Shown here piece by piece: positions 53,694-63,405 of a stretch of DNA of 64,000 bases (position 1 is the stretch's first letter; each line of letters begins with the position of its first letter). Origin of the DNA: Psychrobacillus sp. BL-248-WT-3 (GTDB lineage: Bacteria; Bacillota; Bacilli; Bacillales_A; Planococcaceae). The notes below the pieces were generated by a model. That model searched no databases. It worked only from the letters and a program-made list of their open reading frames with translations, and was not told the DNA's origin. The stretch covers positions 1-64,000 of the forward strand of contig NZ_JABAFC010000019.1 of assembly GCF_012843435.1 (NCBI RefSeq). The letters run 5' to 3'. The translations under genes and the position numbers were made by a program.

Positions 53694-54566
53694 CTACACT
53701 TTCTCTCGTGCATTTTTGCCAAAAATACCTGATGGTCTAAAGATAAGTATTAATATTAGAATGACAAATGCTGCTGCATCTCTCCACAAAGAGAAGCCTA
53801 TTGCACTTACAGCAGATTCAATAACACCTAAAAGTAGACCTCCTACCATTGCTCCAGGTATAATTCCAATTCCCCCTAATACTGCTGCTATAAAGGCCTT
53901 TACCCCTGGAATAACTCCCATTAATGGGTCAATCTTTGTATAGTAAACTCCAAAAATAACACCAGCAGCACCCGCTAGGGCTGAACCAATTGCAAAAGTT
54001 GCGGAAATTGTGTTGTCTACGTTAATACCCATTAATTTTGCCGCCTCTGTGTCATGAGAAACAGCTCTCATTGCCTTTCCTGTTTTCGTTTTATGTACGA
54101 TAAATTGCAGAATAATCATTAATGCAACGGAAACAGACAATATTAAGATAGACTGCATACCTATTTGCACACCAAATAGTTCAAAGTTTTTCTTAAAGAA
54201 ATCTGGGTATGCCTCAGATTGAGCACCTCTTATATAAATCACTCCATATTCAATGAGTAAAGAAACCCCTATGGCAGTAATTAAAGCCGCTATACGTGTA
54301 GCATTTCTTAGTCGTTTATAGGCAATGCGCTCTATTAGAACACCAAATAATGCACAGACAGTCATTGAAATAATAAGTGCGGGAAAAAAGCCTAAACCAA
54401 ATACGGTAATTGAATAGAAACCAATGAAAGAACCTACCATAAATACATCGCCATGAGCAAAGTTTATTAACTTAATAATTCCATAAACCATTGTATATCC
54501 AAGGGCGATTAAGGCATATATACTTCCTAGTGAAATACCATTAATCAACTGTTGAACCCATTCCAT
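53694..54566 (-). CDS. livH: branched-chain amino acid ABC transporter permease LivH
   Basis: 290 residues, eight hydrophobic segments. It opens MEWVQQLINGISLGSIYALIALGYTMVYG with LINFAHGDVFMVG, the LivH pattern. ATG 54564-54566 follows AAGGAG by 8 nt. It begins about 60 bp after the attenuator terminator that separates it from the binding-protein gene. Confidence 0.94.
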   Translation of the reverse strand: MEWVQQLINGISLGSIYALIALGYTMVYGIIKLINFAHGDVFMVGSFIGFYSITVFGLGFFPALIISMTVCALFGVLIERIAYKRLRNATRIAALITAIGVSLLIEYGVIYIRGAQSEAYPDFFKKNFELFGVQIGMQSILILSVSVALMIILQFIVHKTKTGKAMRAVSHDTEAAKLMGINVDNTISATFAIGSALAGAAGVIFGVYYTKIDPLMGVIPGVKAFIAAVLGGIGIIPGAMVGGLLLGVIESAVSAIGFSLWRDAAAFVILILILIFRPSGIFGKNAREKV

Positions 54567-54627
54567 GTAGTTACACTCCTTATATTTAGGGCAGCACAAA
54601 CCTAACCCCGTTTTTCATAGAGTCACT

Positions 54628-54653
54628 AAAAAAGGAGGGAATGAATCCCTCCG
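54628..54653 (-). terminator. internal attenuator between livJ and livH
   Basis: GGAGGGA-TTC-TCCCTCC hairpin with TTTTTTT on the minus strand, 18 bp after the livJ stop and about 60 bp before livH. Partial termination would make more binding protein than transporter, as is common in ABC uptake operons. Confidence 0.8.
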
Positions 54654-54670
54654 TTATTAGTAACAATATT

Positions 54671-55843
54671 TTATGGATTAACCTTTGTATTAAACACTTG
54701 CTCTCCATCTACGAACTCTATAATGGTTGCTGATTTCACTGGGTGGTGATTTTCATCCATTGAATAAAGTCCAGTTACAAGATCTAGATTATCTGTTGCT
54801 TCTAATGCCTCTTTAATTTTTGTTCCATCTGTTGAATCTGCTCTCTCAATTGCATCCTTTAATAGATAAACAGTGTCATAGCCTAATGCGTGGAAGGAGT
54901 TAGGAGCTTCCCCGTATTTTTCATTAAACTTATCTGAGAAAGCTTTAGCTTTACCATCTGGATCCTCTGAAGAATAAGCAGTGATAATATATGTGTTATT
55001 TAATGCATCTGCCCCTGCTAAATCAACAATATCCGGTGAATCCCATCCATCTGCTCCCATTAATGGTACTGTAATCCCCATTTCACGAGCTTGCTTAACG
55101 ATAAGACCAACTTCCTCGTAATAACCAGGGATAAAGATGAAATCTGGATTTTTAGATTTAAGACTTGTTAATGTAGAACGGAAATCTGTATCTTTAGCAA
55201 CATAAGATTCCTGTGCAACAATTTTTCCGCCTGCAGCTTCAAAATCCTTCTTAAAGGAAGCTGCTAAGCCTTTTGCATAATCACTACTGTTATCTGCGTA
55301 AATCGCTACGTTTTTAACTTTTAACTCATTAGCGGCAAAATTTGCTGCTACTGTTCCCTGAAATGGGTCAATAAACGCTGTGCGGAAAGCAAACTCATTT
55401 AGTTTACCCTTATCAGTAACGGTTACTGTAGTACTCGTGCCTGATGGAGAGATAAGTGGTACTTTATTTTTTCCAGCAACTTCTACTTGAGCTACAGTGT
55501 TACCACTAGTTGCAGCGCCAATGATAGCGACTACCTTGTCTTTCGTAATAAGCTTAATTGCTCCACTGGTGGCTTCACCAGCATCCGATTTATTATCTAC
55601 TTTTACAAGTTCGATTTTCTTCCCGTCAATACCACCATCGTCATTAATTTCCTCTACAGCCAGATCAATTGCTTTGTCTTCTGATTGTCCGTAGGAAGCA
55701 ACTCCACCAGATAGCTCAAGATTAATACCAATTTTAATCGTATCTCCGCCATCCCCTGAACCGCCTTCACTATTGCAACCTGCCAAAACTCCAATGAGAA
55801 GGGTCGAGGCTAGGAATAATGAAGCAAACTTTGATTTTTTCAT
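54671..55843 (-). CDS. livJ: branched-chain amino acid ABC transporter substrate-binding lipoprotein
   Basis: 390 residues. The lipoprotein signal ends at the lipobox LAGC (Cys about 23). The mature type I periplasmic-binding fold has IKIGINLELSGGVASYGQSEDKAI, IGAATSGNTVAQVE and SPSGTSTTVT. Tethered to the outer membrane face, it captures branched-chain amino acids (or related amides) for LivHMGF. ATG 55841-55843 is 9 nt from GGGG; an ATG three codons upstream is in frame. First gene of the operon. Confidence 0.93.
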   Translation of the reverse strand: MKKSKFASLFLASTLLIGVLAGCNSEGGSGDGGDTIKIGINLELSGGVASYGQSEDKAIDLAVEEINDDGGIDGKKIELVKVDNKSDAGEATSGAIKLITKDKVVAIIGAATSGNTVAQVEVAGKNKVPLISPSGTSTTVTVTDKGKLNEFAFRTAFIDPFQGTVAANFAANELKVKNVAIYADNSSDYAKGLAASFKKDFEAAGGKIVAQESYVAKDTDFRSTLTSLKSKNPDFIFIPGYYEEVGLIVKQAREMGITVPLMGADGWDSPDIVDLAGADALNNTYIITAYSSEDPDGKAKAFSDKFNEKYGEAPNSFHALGYDTVYLLKDAIERADSTDGTKIKEALEATDNLDLVTGLYSMDENHHPVKSATIIEFVDGEQVFNTKVNP

Positions 55844-56326
55844 ACAATGCATCCCCTTTGTTGTTTGAAAATTTTGAAATTGAGAAGCGAACTAATATCT
55901 CTTTCTTATAGTTAACTTCATCCAAAATTATCCTTTCGTAATACAATTACATTGTAAAACAAAGATAGGAATCAGTCTATAAAAATTTGACTAATTCGAA
56001 TCTTTATAATCTTTGGTATATCAATATATTAAATAAAAAAATGGCATGATTTTCATAATTCTATTATTGAAAATCATGAAATACTAACTTCAAAAACCTG
56101 ATCAGTTTAACTTTGATATCATTTAAATGTGTCAATTTCATAATCCCTTTTTAAAAGTTAAGCACGAACAATTAATAAAAAAGTAGTATATATGCTCATT
56201 GTCTCAGCTCTACATAAAAGCTGCTTCATTAAATAAATCTGAATATAAGAAAAATAATTACTTTTCTATTAAGTTCCGTTATAATTATTTATAGTTCGAT
56301 ATCCGTAATATTAAGGAGAGATGGGA
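55844..56326. other. intergenic stretch between the liv operon and pepF
   Basis: About 480 AT-rich bp between divergent genes. It must hold the liv promoter. No T-box, riboswitch or convincing CodY box was recognised, though AATTTTC-like fragments occur near 55870. No gene seen. Confidence 0.5.
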
Positions 56327-58138
56327 ATGGTACAAAGTTTACCAAAAAGATCAGAGGTTAAAATAGAAGAAACTTGGAACTTAAAGGATTTATTTGCTTC
56401 GGAAAAGGAATATAAAGATGCTTACACAGAAATAGAGAAAAATGTCCCTGTATTCGTTGAAAAGTATAAAGGGAAATTAGATAGCGCTAATGTCATCATT
56501 GATGCTTTGGAGGAATATCAGTCTCTTTATATGAAATTTAGTTTGTTAGGTAACTATGCAAGATTAGCGATTACGGAAGACCAGTCAAATACGGAAGCTC
56601 AAATGAGAGCCGGTCAATTTAGTTCATTAGCTGGCAAGGTTGCTAGCCAAACATCTTTTGTTGACAGTGAACTATTAGAAATGCCTACAGAGTTACTTGA
56701 GGAAGCAGCAAAGCTGGATTCTTCTTACGAAAACTATTTAGTGAAGTTACTAGAAAGAAAGAAATATACGCTTCACCCAGAAGTGGAAAAGGTATTAGCT
56801 GCCTACTCTCCAACATTTGATGCACCTTATAATTTATATGAAACAACTAAATTATTGGATATTTCTTTTCCTGACTTTGAGGTAAACGGAAAACCATATC
56901 CATTAAGCTACGTTTCCTTTGAAAATGATTGGGAAGCTGAAACAGATACAGTTCTTCGAAGAGCAGCATTTGAAGCTTTTTCATCTAAATTGAAGGAATA
57001 TCAGCATACCACTGCAAAAACGTATGACATTGCGCTTCAACAAGAAAAAACAACTGCTGACCTGCGAGGATACGATTCGGTATTTGAATATTTATTGTTC
57101 GACCAAGAAGTCGATCGTTCTTTATATAACCGTCAAATAGATCTAATCACAAAAGAATTAGCACCACATATGAGGAAATATGCAAAATTACTTCAAAAGG
57201 TACATGGCTTAGATAAGATGACCTTCGCTGATTTAAAGATTGCCCTAGATCCAAACTATGAGCCGACTATTACAATAGAAGAGTCCAAGAAGTATATTAA
57301 TGAATCATTATCAGTAATGGGTGATAAGTATTTAGAAATGGTTGATCGCTCTTATAAGGAACGCTGGGTAGACTTTGCACAAAATGAAGGAAAATCCACG
57401 GGCGCTTTCTGTTCTAGTCCATATGGTAGTCACCCATACATTTTAATATCCTGGTCGAGTCGAATGAATGAAGTATTTGTTCTCGCTCACGAGCTTGGTC
57501 ATGCAGGTCATTTCTATTTTGCACACCAAGAACAAAATCTATTTAATTCTCGTCCATCTTTATATTTTATCGAGGCGCCTTCTACAATGAATGAAATGTT
57601 AGTTGCCAATCATCTTTTGAAAAGTTCGGATGACCCTAAATTTAAACGTTGGGTAATATCTTCCATTGTTGCTAGAACCTATTATCATAACTTTGTTACT
57701 CATTTACTAGAAGCAGCTTATCAACGTAAAGTTTATGAGCGTGTAGATCAAGGGCAAAATGTAAATGCTGAAATTTTAAATGCATACAAGCGAGAGGTTT
57801 TAGAAGAATTCTGGGGAGATTCTGTGGAAATAACAGATGGAGCAGAGCTTACTTGGATGAGACAGCCACATTACTATATGGGATTATATCCATACACATA
57901 TAGTGCAGGTTTAACCATCTCCACGCAGGTTGCTAAACGTATACTAAACGAAGGACAGCCGGCAGTAGACGAATGGTTAGAAGTATTAAAGGCTGGTGGA
58001 ACTAAATCGCCAGTAGAATTAGCTAAAATGGCTGGTGTGGACATTACAACTGATGAACCACTCCGAGATACAATTGCATATATTGGTTCACTTATTGATG
58101 AACTTGAAAGCTTAACAGAGGAAATTGACAGCAAGTAA
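56327..58138 (+). CDS. pepF: oligoendopeptidase F (M3 family)
   Basis: 603 residues. The zinc site is HELGHAGH in FVLAHELGHAGHFYFA near 386, with EAPSTMNEML (third ligand Glu) about 25 residues later. It cleaves peptides of 7-17 residues in the cytoplasm, supplying amino acids from imported or misfolded peptides. ATG 56327 is 8 nt after AAGGAG; an ATG at 56321 is too close. Monocistronic, next to a peptide/amino-acid uptake operon. Confidence 0.95.
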   Translation: MVQSLPKRSEVKIEETWNLKDLFASEKEYKDAYTEIEKNVPVFVEKYKGKLDSANVIIDALEEYQSLYMKFSLLGNYARLAITEDQSNTEAQMRAGQFSSLAGKVASQTSFVDSELLEMPTELLEEAAKLDSSYENYLVKLLERKKYTLHPEVEKVLAAYSPTFDAPYNLYETTKLLDISFPDFEVNGKPYPLSYVSFENDWEAETDTVLRRAAFEAFSSKLKEYQHTTAKTYDIALQQEKTTADLRGYDSVFEYLLFDQEVDRSLYNRQIDLITKELAPHMRKYAKLLQKVHGLDKMTFADLKIALDPNYEPTITIEESKKYINESLSVMGDKYLEMVDRSYKERWVDFAQNEGKSTGAFCSSPYGSHPYILISWSSRMNEVFVLAHELGHAGHFYFAHQEQNLFNSRPSLYFIEAPSTMNEMLVANHLLKSSDDPKFKRWVISSIVARTYYHNFVTHLLEAAYQRKVYERVDQGQNVNAEILNAYKREVLEEFWGDSVEITDGAELTWMRQPHYYMGLYPYTYSAGLTISTQVAKRILNEGQPAVDEWLEVLKAGGTKSPVELAKMAGVDITTDEPLRDTIAYIGSLIDELESLTEEIDSK

Positions 58139-58182
58139 GTTAAGAACGAACAAGCTAAACGATACTGCAAAAAAATTTAAAA

Positions 58183-58222
58183 TGCCCCAGAAATTTTACC
58201 ACTCGTAAAATTTCTGGGGCTT
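58183..58222. terminator. bidirectional terminator after pepF
   Basis: GCCCCAGAAATTTTAC / GTAAAATTTCTGGGGC, a perfect 16-bp stem with 5-nt loop, between convergent genes. Confidence 0.92.
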
Positions 58223-58252
58223 ATTATTTCATTAGTTAGTATCAGTTATTTC

Positions 58253-58717
58253 TTAAACAGTATTTACTTGAGCAATTAAACTGTTAGCAAATTCATTAAT
58301 TTGTTCCATCCTAACTATTAAACATAAGGCGGGTCCACATTCTGTTGCCATTCGATGATTCAGCTCACCTGCATCTAAAACAAAAATTAATCTATAACGT
58401 AAATCACTTTCCTTCTCAGGCACCAATAATCCATAGTTAGGATAGTAATAAGTACCAAACTGGGGAATATGATAAATACACAACCCTGGATCTTTATGTT
58501 CTAGCATACTTAAATATGTGTTATTTAGTCGTTTTAAATCACTTAACATTTCCAGGAAATCTTCTTTTAAACAGCGTATTGATTTTGAATGTACGGCAGG
58601 GAAACTGTGACCAGAACGGAAACAAATGTTGAATTTTACGCTCATATCATTTACTGATTCTATATTTAGTTCAACTTCACAAGTTGGTTGTTCTGTATAG
58701 TCTTTTAATATTGCCAT
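58253..58717 (-). CDS. conserved-looking protein of unknown function, 154 residues
   Basis: A soluble alpha/beta protein with no signal or membrane span: EVELNIESVNDMSVKFNICF, FPAVHSKSIRCLKEDFLEML, GTYYYPNYGLLVPE and RMATECGPALCLIVRM. I recognise no family. AAGGGGG lies 8 nt before the ATG, so translation is well supported. Four Cys, not in a zinc-like spacing. Monocistronic, sharing the pepF terminator. Confidence 0.65.
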   Translation of the reverse strand: MAILKDYTEQPTCEVELNIESVNDMSVKFNICFRSGHSFPAVHSKSIRCLKEDFLEMLSDLKRLNNTYLSMLEHKDPGLCIYHIPQFGTYYYPNYGLLVPEKESDLRYRLIFVLDAGELNHRMATECGPALCLIVRMEQINEFANSLIAQVNTV

Positions 58718-58962
58718 TAATAAATCCCCCTTAATCTATTATTTTTATATCAAGATACTTAAATTTATAGTCAACTATTAGCAACTTGTTTTATAGTAGT
58801 ATTCCAACAAACGGTTGATACACCCTTCTTCCGCTTTTAAACTACTTCTATATTTAACGAACTTTGCTATAATTATACTAATTAAATAACCAATCCTGTC
58901 TAACCACTTTTTTAAAGATATAATCAAATAAGCCATAAAATACGACTTAACAAGGAGTAAAT

Positions 58963-59238
58963 ATGAAAAACAAAGTGATTGAGCAATACGAACAAGATGA
59001 GAATATGATGATTCAATTATTTGCACAATGGTGTATTAACCATGAAGTAGACCCTTTTGCACTTTATCAAACTGCCTATCCGGAACAAGCTACGAATGAA
59101 GCTTTAGCAAAAGCAGTAGAAGAAACAGAAATAAATGCTGTAGATGTAGACACTCAAACCGTAATTCAAGTACTACAGTTGTTTGGCAATGACCATCTAG
59201 CCTATGTTGTTTCCGAAATTTCAATTAAAATGAAATAA
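58963..59238 (+). CDS. small acidic helical protein, unknown, 91 residues
   Basis: It starts MKNKVIEQYEQDENMMIQLF with FAQWCINHEVDPFALYQTAYP and a C-terminal LFGNDHLAYVVSEISIKMK. All helical, net acidic. The ATG follows AAGGAG by 6 nt, which supports this strand over an overlapping minus-strand frame. No family recognised. No terminator before the next gene; that gene has its own strong ribosome site. Confidence 0.65.
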   Translation: MKNKVIEQYEQDENMMIQLFAQWCINHEVDPFALYQTAYPEQATNEALAKAVEETEINAVDVDTQTVIQVLQLFGNDHLAYVVSEISIKMK

Positions 59239-59363
59239 AGCTATTCGCGGGGAATCCTCTCTCTTCCCACCATTATAGAACAAAAAAGAGTTGTAAAATT
59301 TCAGAAATTTTTACAAACTTTGTTACAAATCATGTACAATATTATCAGACGGGAAGGGGGAAA

Positions 59364-60644
59364 ATGATGAAAAAGTTTACAAAGGAAGAAAATAGTTGGG
59401 CTCTCTACGACTGGGGTAGCTCCGCATATTCCATCATAATTACTACTGCAATTTTTCCTATTTTTTATAAAGGGTCAGCTACTGCGGCTGGCATTGATAC
59501 ATCTGATTCAACGGTTTACCTTAGTTATACGATTGCGATTTTTACGTTTATATTAGCAATGATCGGACCAATCCTTGGTACCATCGCTGATTATAAAGGC
59601 TTTAAAAAGAAATTTTTCTATTTCTTTTTCTTTTTAGGAGTAACAGCAACTGCATTGCTTGCCTTTATCCCCTATGACAAATGGTATCTATTTTTAATAT
59701 GCTATACTTTTGCTGCTCTTGGTGCAACTGGAGCCAATGTTTTCTATGATGGCTTCATTGTTGATGTCACTACGAACGAGCGAATGTCTCGAGTATCTTC
59801 TAGAGGTTACGGTCTAGGATATATCGGTAGTGCTATCCCATTTTTAATCAGTATAGTCATCATTCTTTTGGCCAGCAATAATATCATTCCTATTTCAGAT
59901 ATCACAGCAAGCCGCATTGCTTTCCTAATCACCGCAGCTTGGTGGATCATATTCGCTATTCCGATGTTTAAAAATGTAAAACAGATTCATTATATCGAGC
60001 GAGAAAAAAATCTAATTACACAAAGTTTTAAACGACTTGGAAAGACGGTTAAGGAGATTCGTCAGTACCGGGCATTGTTTCTATTTTTAATAGCATATTT
60101 CTTTTACATTGACGGTGTAGGCACCATTATTTCGATGTCTACTGCCTATGGTACGGACCTAGGCTTAAAATCTACTGATTTAATCATTGTTCTATTTGTT
60201 ACCCAGGTAGTCGCAGCTCCATTTGCGATTCTATATGGTAGGCTGGCGGTTAGATTTTCTGAAAAGAAAATGTTATATGTAGGGATTATCGTCTATACCA
60301 TTGTATGTACGTATGCATTTTTCTTAGAAACTATCACTGATTTTTGGATTTTAGCTATGCTAGTAGCAACCTCTCAAGGTGGAATACAAGCATTAAGTAG
60401 ATCGTATTTCGGCAAGCTAATACCAAAAGAAAATTCTAACGAGTTTTTTGGGTTCTATAATATTTTCGGTAAATTTGCTTCCATAATGGGACCTTTATTA
60501 ATTGGATTTACTACACAAGTTACAGGGAATTCCTCTTACGGTGTATTTAGCTTAATCATCTTATTTATTATCGGTATAATAGTATTGACACAAGTGCCAG
60601 AACCAGAAGAAGCACCGAAGCCAGTTCCAGTAGATGCAGTCTAA
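59364..60644 (+). CDS. MFS transporter, UMF1/Atg22-like
   Basis: 426 residues, twelve hydrophobic segments. The N terminus NSWALYDWGSSAYSIIITTAIFPIF and GPILGTIADYKGFKKKFF match the UMF1 (vacuole effluxer Atg22-like) branch. Bacterial members are thought to export amino acids or sugars; substrate unknown. AAGGGGG precedes the two ATGs at 59364 and 59367. Ends with a Pro/Glu-rich tail (PEPEEAPKPVPVDAV). Confidence 0.88.
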   Translation: MMKKFTKEENSWALYDWGSSAYSIIITTAIFPIFYKGSATAAGIDTSDSTVYLSYTIAIFTFILAMIGPILGTIADYKGFKKKFFYFFFFLGVTATALLAFIPYDKWYLFLICYTFAALGATGANVFYDGFIVDVTTNERMSRVSSRGYGLGYIGSAIPFLISIVIILLASNNIIPISDITASRIAFLITAAWWIIFAIPMFKNVKQIHYIEREKNLITQSFKRLGKTVKEIRQYRALFLFLIAYFFYIDGVGTIISMSTAYGTDLGLKSTDLIIVLFVTQVVAAPFAILYGRLAVRFSEKKMLYVGIIVYTIVCTYAFFLETITDFWILAMLVATSQGGIQALSRSYFGKLIPKENSNEFFGFYNIFGKFASIMGPLLIGFTTQVTGNSSYGVFSLIILFIIGIIVLTQVPEPEEAPKPVPVDAV

Positions 60645-60652
60645 TAGTTTGC

Positions 60653-60687
60653 AAAAAGTGAAATTGCCACGTGCAATTTCACTTTTC
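60653..60687 (+). terminator. terminator of the UMF1-type transporter gene
   Basis: AAAAGTGAAATTGC / GCAATTTCACTTTT with loop CACGT, then CACTTTCTG. Confidence 0.8.
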
Positions 60688-60751
60688 ACTTTCTGTATGA
60701 GATTCTAAATTTGCTATACTTTTATGCTCCTGCTTCCCCCTAAGGAGGTCA

Positions 60752-61312
60752 TTATATTTCAATTTCTTTAATTACTTTTGCCGGATTACCGCCTACCACC
60801 ACATTCGCAGGCACATCTTTTACAACGACAGCACCAGCTGCAATAATAGCATTATCTCCAATATTGACTCCTGGATTGATAACTGCATGTCCCCCTATCC
60901 AAACATTATTTCCAATCGTTACAGGTTTTCCATACTCCCTGCCGGAATTACGTTCTCCTGGATGCAGAGGATGTGTGGCTGTATAAATTTGCACACTTGG
61001 TCCAAGCATGCAATTGTCCCCGAAGCGAACTTCACAAACATCCAATATGATACAATCAAAATTCGCAAAAAAGTTATCACCAACATGGGTATTATATCCA
61101 TAATCAAATCTAATCGTTGGCTCCATATAAACTAATTTCCCTGTAGAACCTAATAAGTCCATTAGTAGTTCACGGCGTTTTTCCCCTTCACTTTCAATAG
61201 TCTCATTATAAATTCTTACCTTTCTCCTTGCCTCTTCCCTGTCTCTAACTAATTCGGTATCTGCTGGATTATACAATTCACCGGACAGCATTTTTTCTTT
61301 TTCAGATTTCAT
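60752..61312 (-). CDS. maa: maltose O-acetyltransferase
   Basis: 186 residues. The N-terminal Maa helical domain is [20 protein letters not shown]. Left-handed beta-helix hexapeptide repeats follow ([35 protein letters not shown]), with the catalytic His in IYTATHPL near 114. It acetylates maltose and glucose with acetyl-CoA. ATG 61310-61312 follows AGGAGG by 6 nt. Monocistronic. Confidence 0.92.
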   Translation of the reverse strand: MKSEKEKMLSGELYNPADTELVRDREEARRKVRIYNETIESEGEKRRELLMDLLGSTGKLVYMEPTIRFDYGYNTHVGDNFFANFDCIILDVCEVRFGDNCMLGPSVQIYTATHPLHPGERNSGREYGKPVTIGNNVWIGGHAVINPGVNIGDNAIIAAGAVVVKDVPANVVVGGNPAKVIKEIEI

Positions 61313-61445
61313 TTTTATCCTCCTCATCTTTATACTTAACTGGCATTATATCTCTTGACCAAAGCCTAACATATTTAAGGTAGTTCCAACTTATTTTTTC
61401 TATATTGATCGTTAGACTTCTCTTGCCATTAGTTTAGTTAAATTC

Positions 61446-61479
61446 AAAAAGACAACCCAGTAATTTATTGAGTCGTCTT
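61446..61479 (-). terminator. terminator of the membrane protein gene at 61.5 kb
   Basis: AAGACGACTCA / TGGGTTGTCTT, an 11-bp stem with two G-T pairs, then TTTTTGAATTT on the minus strand. Confidence 0.75.
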
Positions 61480-61504
61480 AATTTCTTTAAATATTTATTT
61501 GAAT

Positions 61505-62173
61505 TTATTTAGATTGGAGCTTATCTCTTATGAGCCTTCTCTTTGTCCAAATAAGCGTAAATAATAAGAACAATTCAAATGCATTCGTGACCGCACCGCT
61601 CTCTACATTGATAGGAACCGCACTACCAATTGTCATAACGATTGCACCTATAAAAAAGACTGGCCATTTTGTTTTCTTCCAAAGAATAGCACTAGTCACG
61701 ATTAATACAAGTGTTACTAGAAGAATCATAATTGGTGGCCCTGAAGCTTCTTCTGTAGAGACATATCTAAGAACCCCATATTCTTCCTCAGCCTTTAATG
61801 TAAGCTGAGACGCTTCCAACCATATTTCAATACCTATTAAAATCAATGTATAAATAATAGCTGATATCGTAAGCCATTTTTTCTTAGCCCATGCTATTCC
61901 ACTTTCCTTCAATGTACCAACCGCAAATAAGACAAGTAATGGAGTTAAAAATGCATGCGTCCAAAATCGTAAGAGATTCAAGGTTTCCAGCAAATCACCT
62001 TCACCGATCCATCTCCCTATACCAATTATTCCATTATCATAGATGAGTGCCAAAATAATAAGATACACAAAGCTTGTCCACTTGAAAACATCTTTTTTCT
62101 TTATTCCTATTAATCCCCAAATAAAAAGCCCTATATATGCCGCTGTAAAAAATAAGTACAAAATAGTATCCAT
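61505..62173 (-). CDS. polytopic membrane protein, unknown function
   Basis: 222 residues with about six or seven hydrophobic segments (starting MDTILYLFFTAAYIGLFIWGL). The C-terminal tail is basic (WTKRRLIRDKLQSK). I recognise no family; the layout resembles uncharacterised seven-span proteins of Bacillales. ATG 62171-62173 follows AGGAGGGG by 6 nt. Own terminator. Confidence 0.65.
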   Translation of the reverse strand: MDTILYLFFTAAYIGLFIWGLIGIKKKDVFKWTSFVYLIILALIYDNGIIGIGRWIGEGDLLETLNLLRFWTHAFLTPLLVLFAVGTLKESGIAWAKKKWLTISAIIYTLILIGIEIWLEASQLTLKAEEEYGVLRYVSTEEASGPPIMILLVTLVLIVTSAILWKKTKWPVFFIGAIVMTIGSAVPINVESGAVTNAFELFLLFTLIWTKRRLIRDKLQSK

Positions 62174-62420
62174 TAGTTTCCCCTCCTTCATTACTTCTTT
62201 CCCATAAAAGAGGGGTTATAATCTTAAATTTAATAGTTGTTTTTAACAAACATCCTATGTTCCATTACTAAAAGTTTATCATATGTATAAGAAAAGCTAG
62301 AAAACAGGATCATAAGGCTATTTCAAGGAACTGAAATGCAATAAAAAGCTGAGAACTCCACCTATAGCTCATCATTGTGTTTCTGCCTATTAACGATTAT
62401 ATTTTTAATTTATCTGTAGT

Positions 62421-62630
62421 TTAATCAGTGTCGTCATTTTTGAATTGAATATATTTTTGCGTTAATAATCCCGCATGAAATACATTTAATAACATTAAAA
62501 TGTAGAACACAACCGGTCCAAAGAAAAAACTATTACCATCATTAAATTGTATAAAAGAAAAGGAAGCAATAATAAAGAGAGTGGCAGTTATTGTGGAAAG
62601 TATTAATTGACCCTTTGCAGATTTTATCAT
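62421..62630 (-). CDS. small two-span membrane protein, unknown
   Basis: 69 residues, two hydrophobic segments (about 9-26 and 36-54), ending in the acidic tail FKNDDTD. AAGGAGGG lies 5 nt before the ATG. No family recognised. Confidence 0.65.
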   Translation of the reverse strand: MIKSAKGQLILSTITATLFIIASFSFIQFNDGNSFFFGPVVFYILMLLNVFHAGLLTQKYIQFKNDDTD

Positions 62631-62804
62631 TTTGTCCCTCCTTAAAGATTACAAATCATTCAACTCTACCTCAAAAACAATGACCTATATCGTGTCATTT
62701 AAAGTCTCTACATTGATAAACTCTTTAATATTTTAACATAAATATCCAGTTACAACATGGGTAACCGACCTTTGCAGAAAGTCACTATTTTCCTTTAATC
62801 AATA

Positions 62805-62834
62805 ATAAAAACACAGGAAAAATATCCTGTGTTA
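62805..62834 (-). terminator. terminator of the hotdog thioesterase gene
   Basis: AACACAGGA / TCCTGTGTT stem with loop TATTTT, then TTTTATTATT on the minus strand. Confidence 0.85.
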
Positions 62835-62847
62835 ACTGTTATATTTA

Positions 62848-63324
62848 CTATTTCGCAAAAGTAGCAGGCATGACAACAGCGATTACTTCCCCTTTAGCAC
62901 AAAGGACGTCTCCAGCAAACACCTCAGAAGTCACCTTCCACTTTTTCGGATGTATTTCTTCCACCGTACCGATAGCCTTAAGCTCAACCTTTTGAGGAGT
63001 CGGCTTTAAAAAATCTACGTGAAGAGAGCCTGTCACAAATCTTGGAGGCGCTTCGCCACTTCCAGGCTCAAAACCATTTTTTCGGTGAAGAGCAAGTGAA
63101 GCTGAGCCGGTTCCGTGACAATCTACCAAAGCCCCTATTAATCCTCCATATACAAAGCCTGGAATCGCAGTATGTTCTTCTCTAGGTTGATAAATTGTTT
63201 CTGTTTGCTCTCCATTCCAATATGTCTTTAAATGATACCCCTCTTCATTTAAACGACCACATCCATAACACCAAGCAAAATCATCCGGATACTCATCCTG
63301 TATAGCAATTTTGTGTTCTGTCAT
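62848..63324 (-). CDS. PaaI-type hotdog-fold thioesterase family protein
   Basis: 158 residues. The hotdog core has VYGGLIGALVDCHGTGSASLAL, where the central helix with the catalytic acid position follows GG, and a beta sheet GSLHVDFLKPTPQKVELKA. The N terminus carries CYGCG, a possible metal pair. It would hydrolyse acyl-CoA thioesters; substrate unknown. AAGGGGG precedes the ATG. Confidence 0.85.
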   Translation of the reverse strand: MTEHKIAIQDEYPDDFAWCYGCGRLNEEGYHLKTYWNGEQTETIYQPREEHTAIPGFVYGGLIGALVDCHGTGSASLALHRKNGFEPGSGEAPPRFVTGSLHVDFLKPTPQKVELKAIGTVEEIHPKKWKVTSEVFAGDVLCAKGEVIAVVMPATFAK

Positions 63325-63405
63325 TATTTCTCCCCCTTTAACAAACCATACAAAAAAGCAAACTATCAGTCAACTTAAATATAGAGTTTTCAAAAATAAA
63401 TATTA

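Noticed and set aside
55860..55900. CodY box upstream of livJ
   Set aside because: The best AATTTTC-type match has four mismatches to AATTTTCWGAAAATT, too weak to call without tools.
58778..59026. 82-codon frame on the minus strand
   Set aside because: Overlaps the plus-strand gene at 58963, which has AAGGAG; no ribosome site and odd composition.
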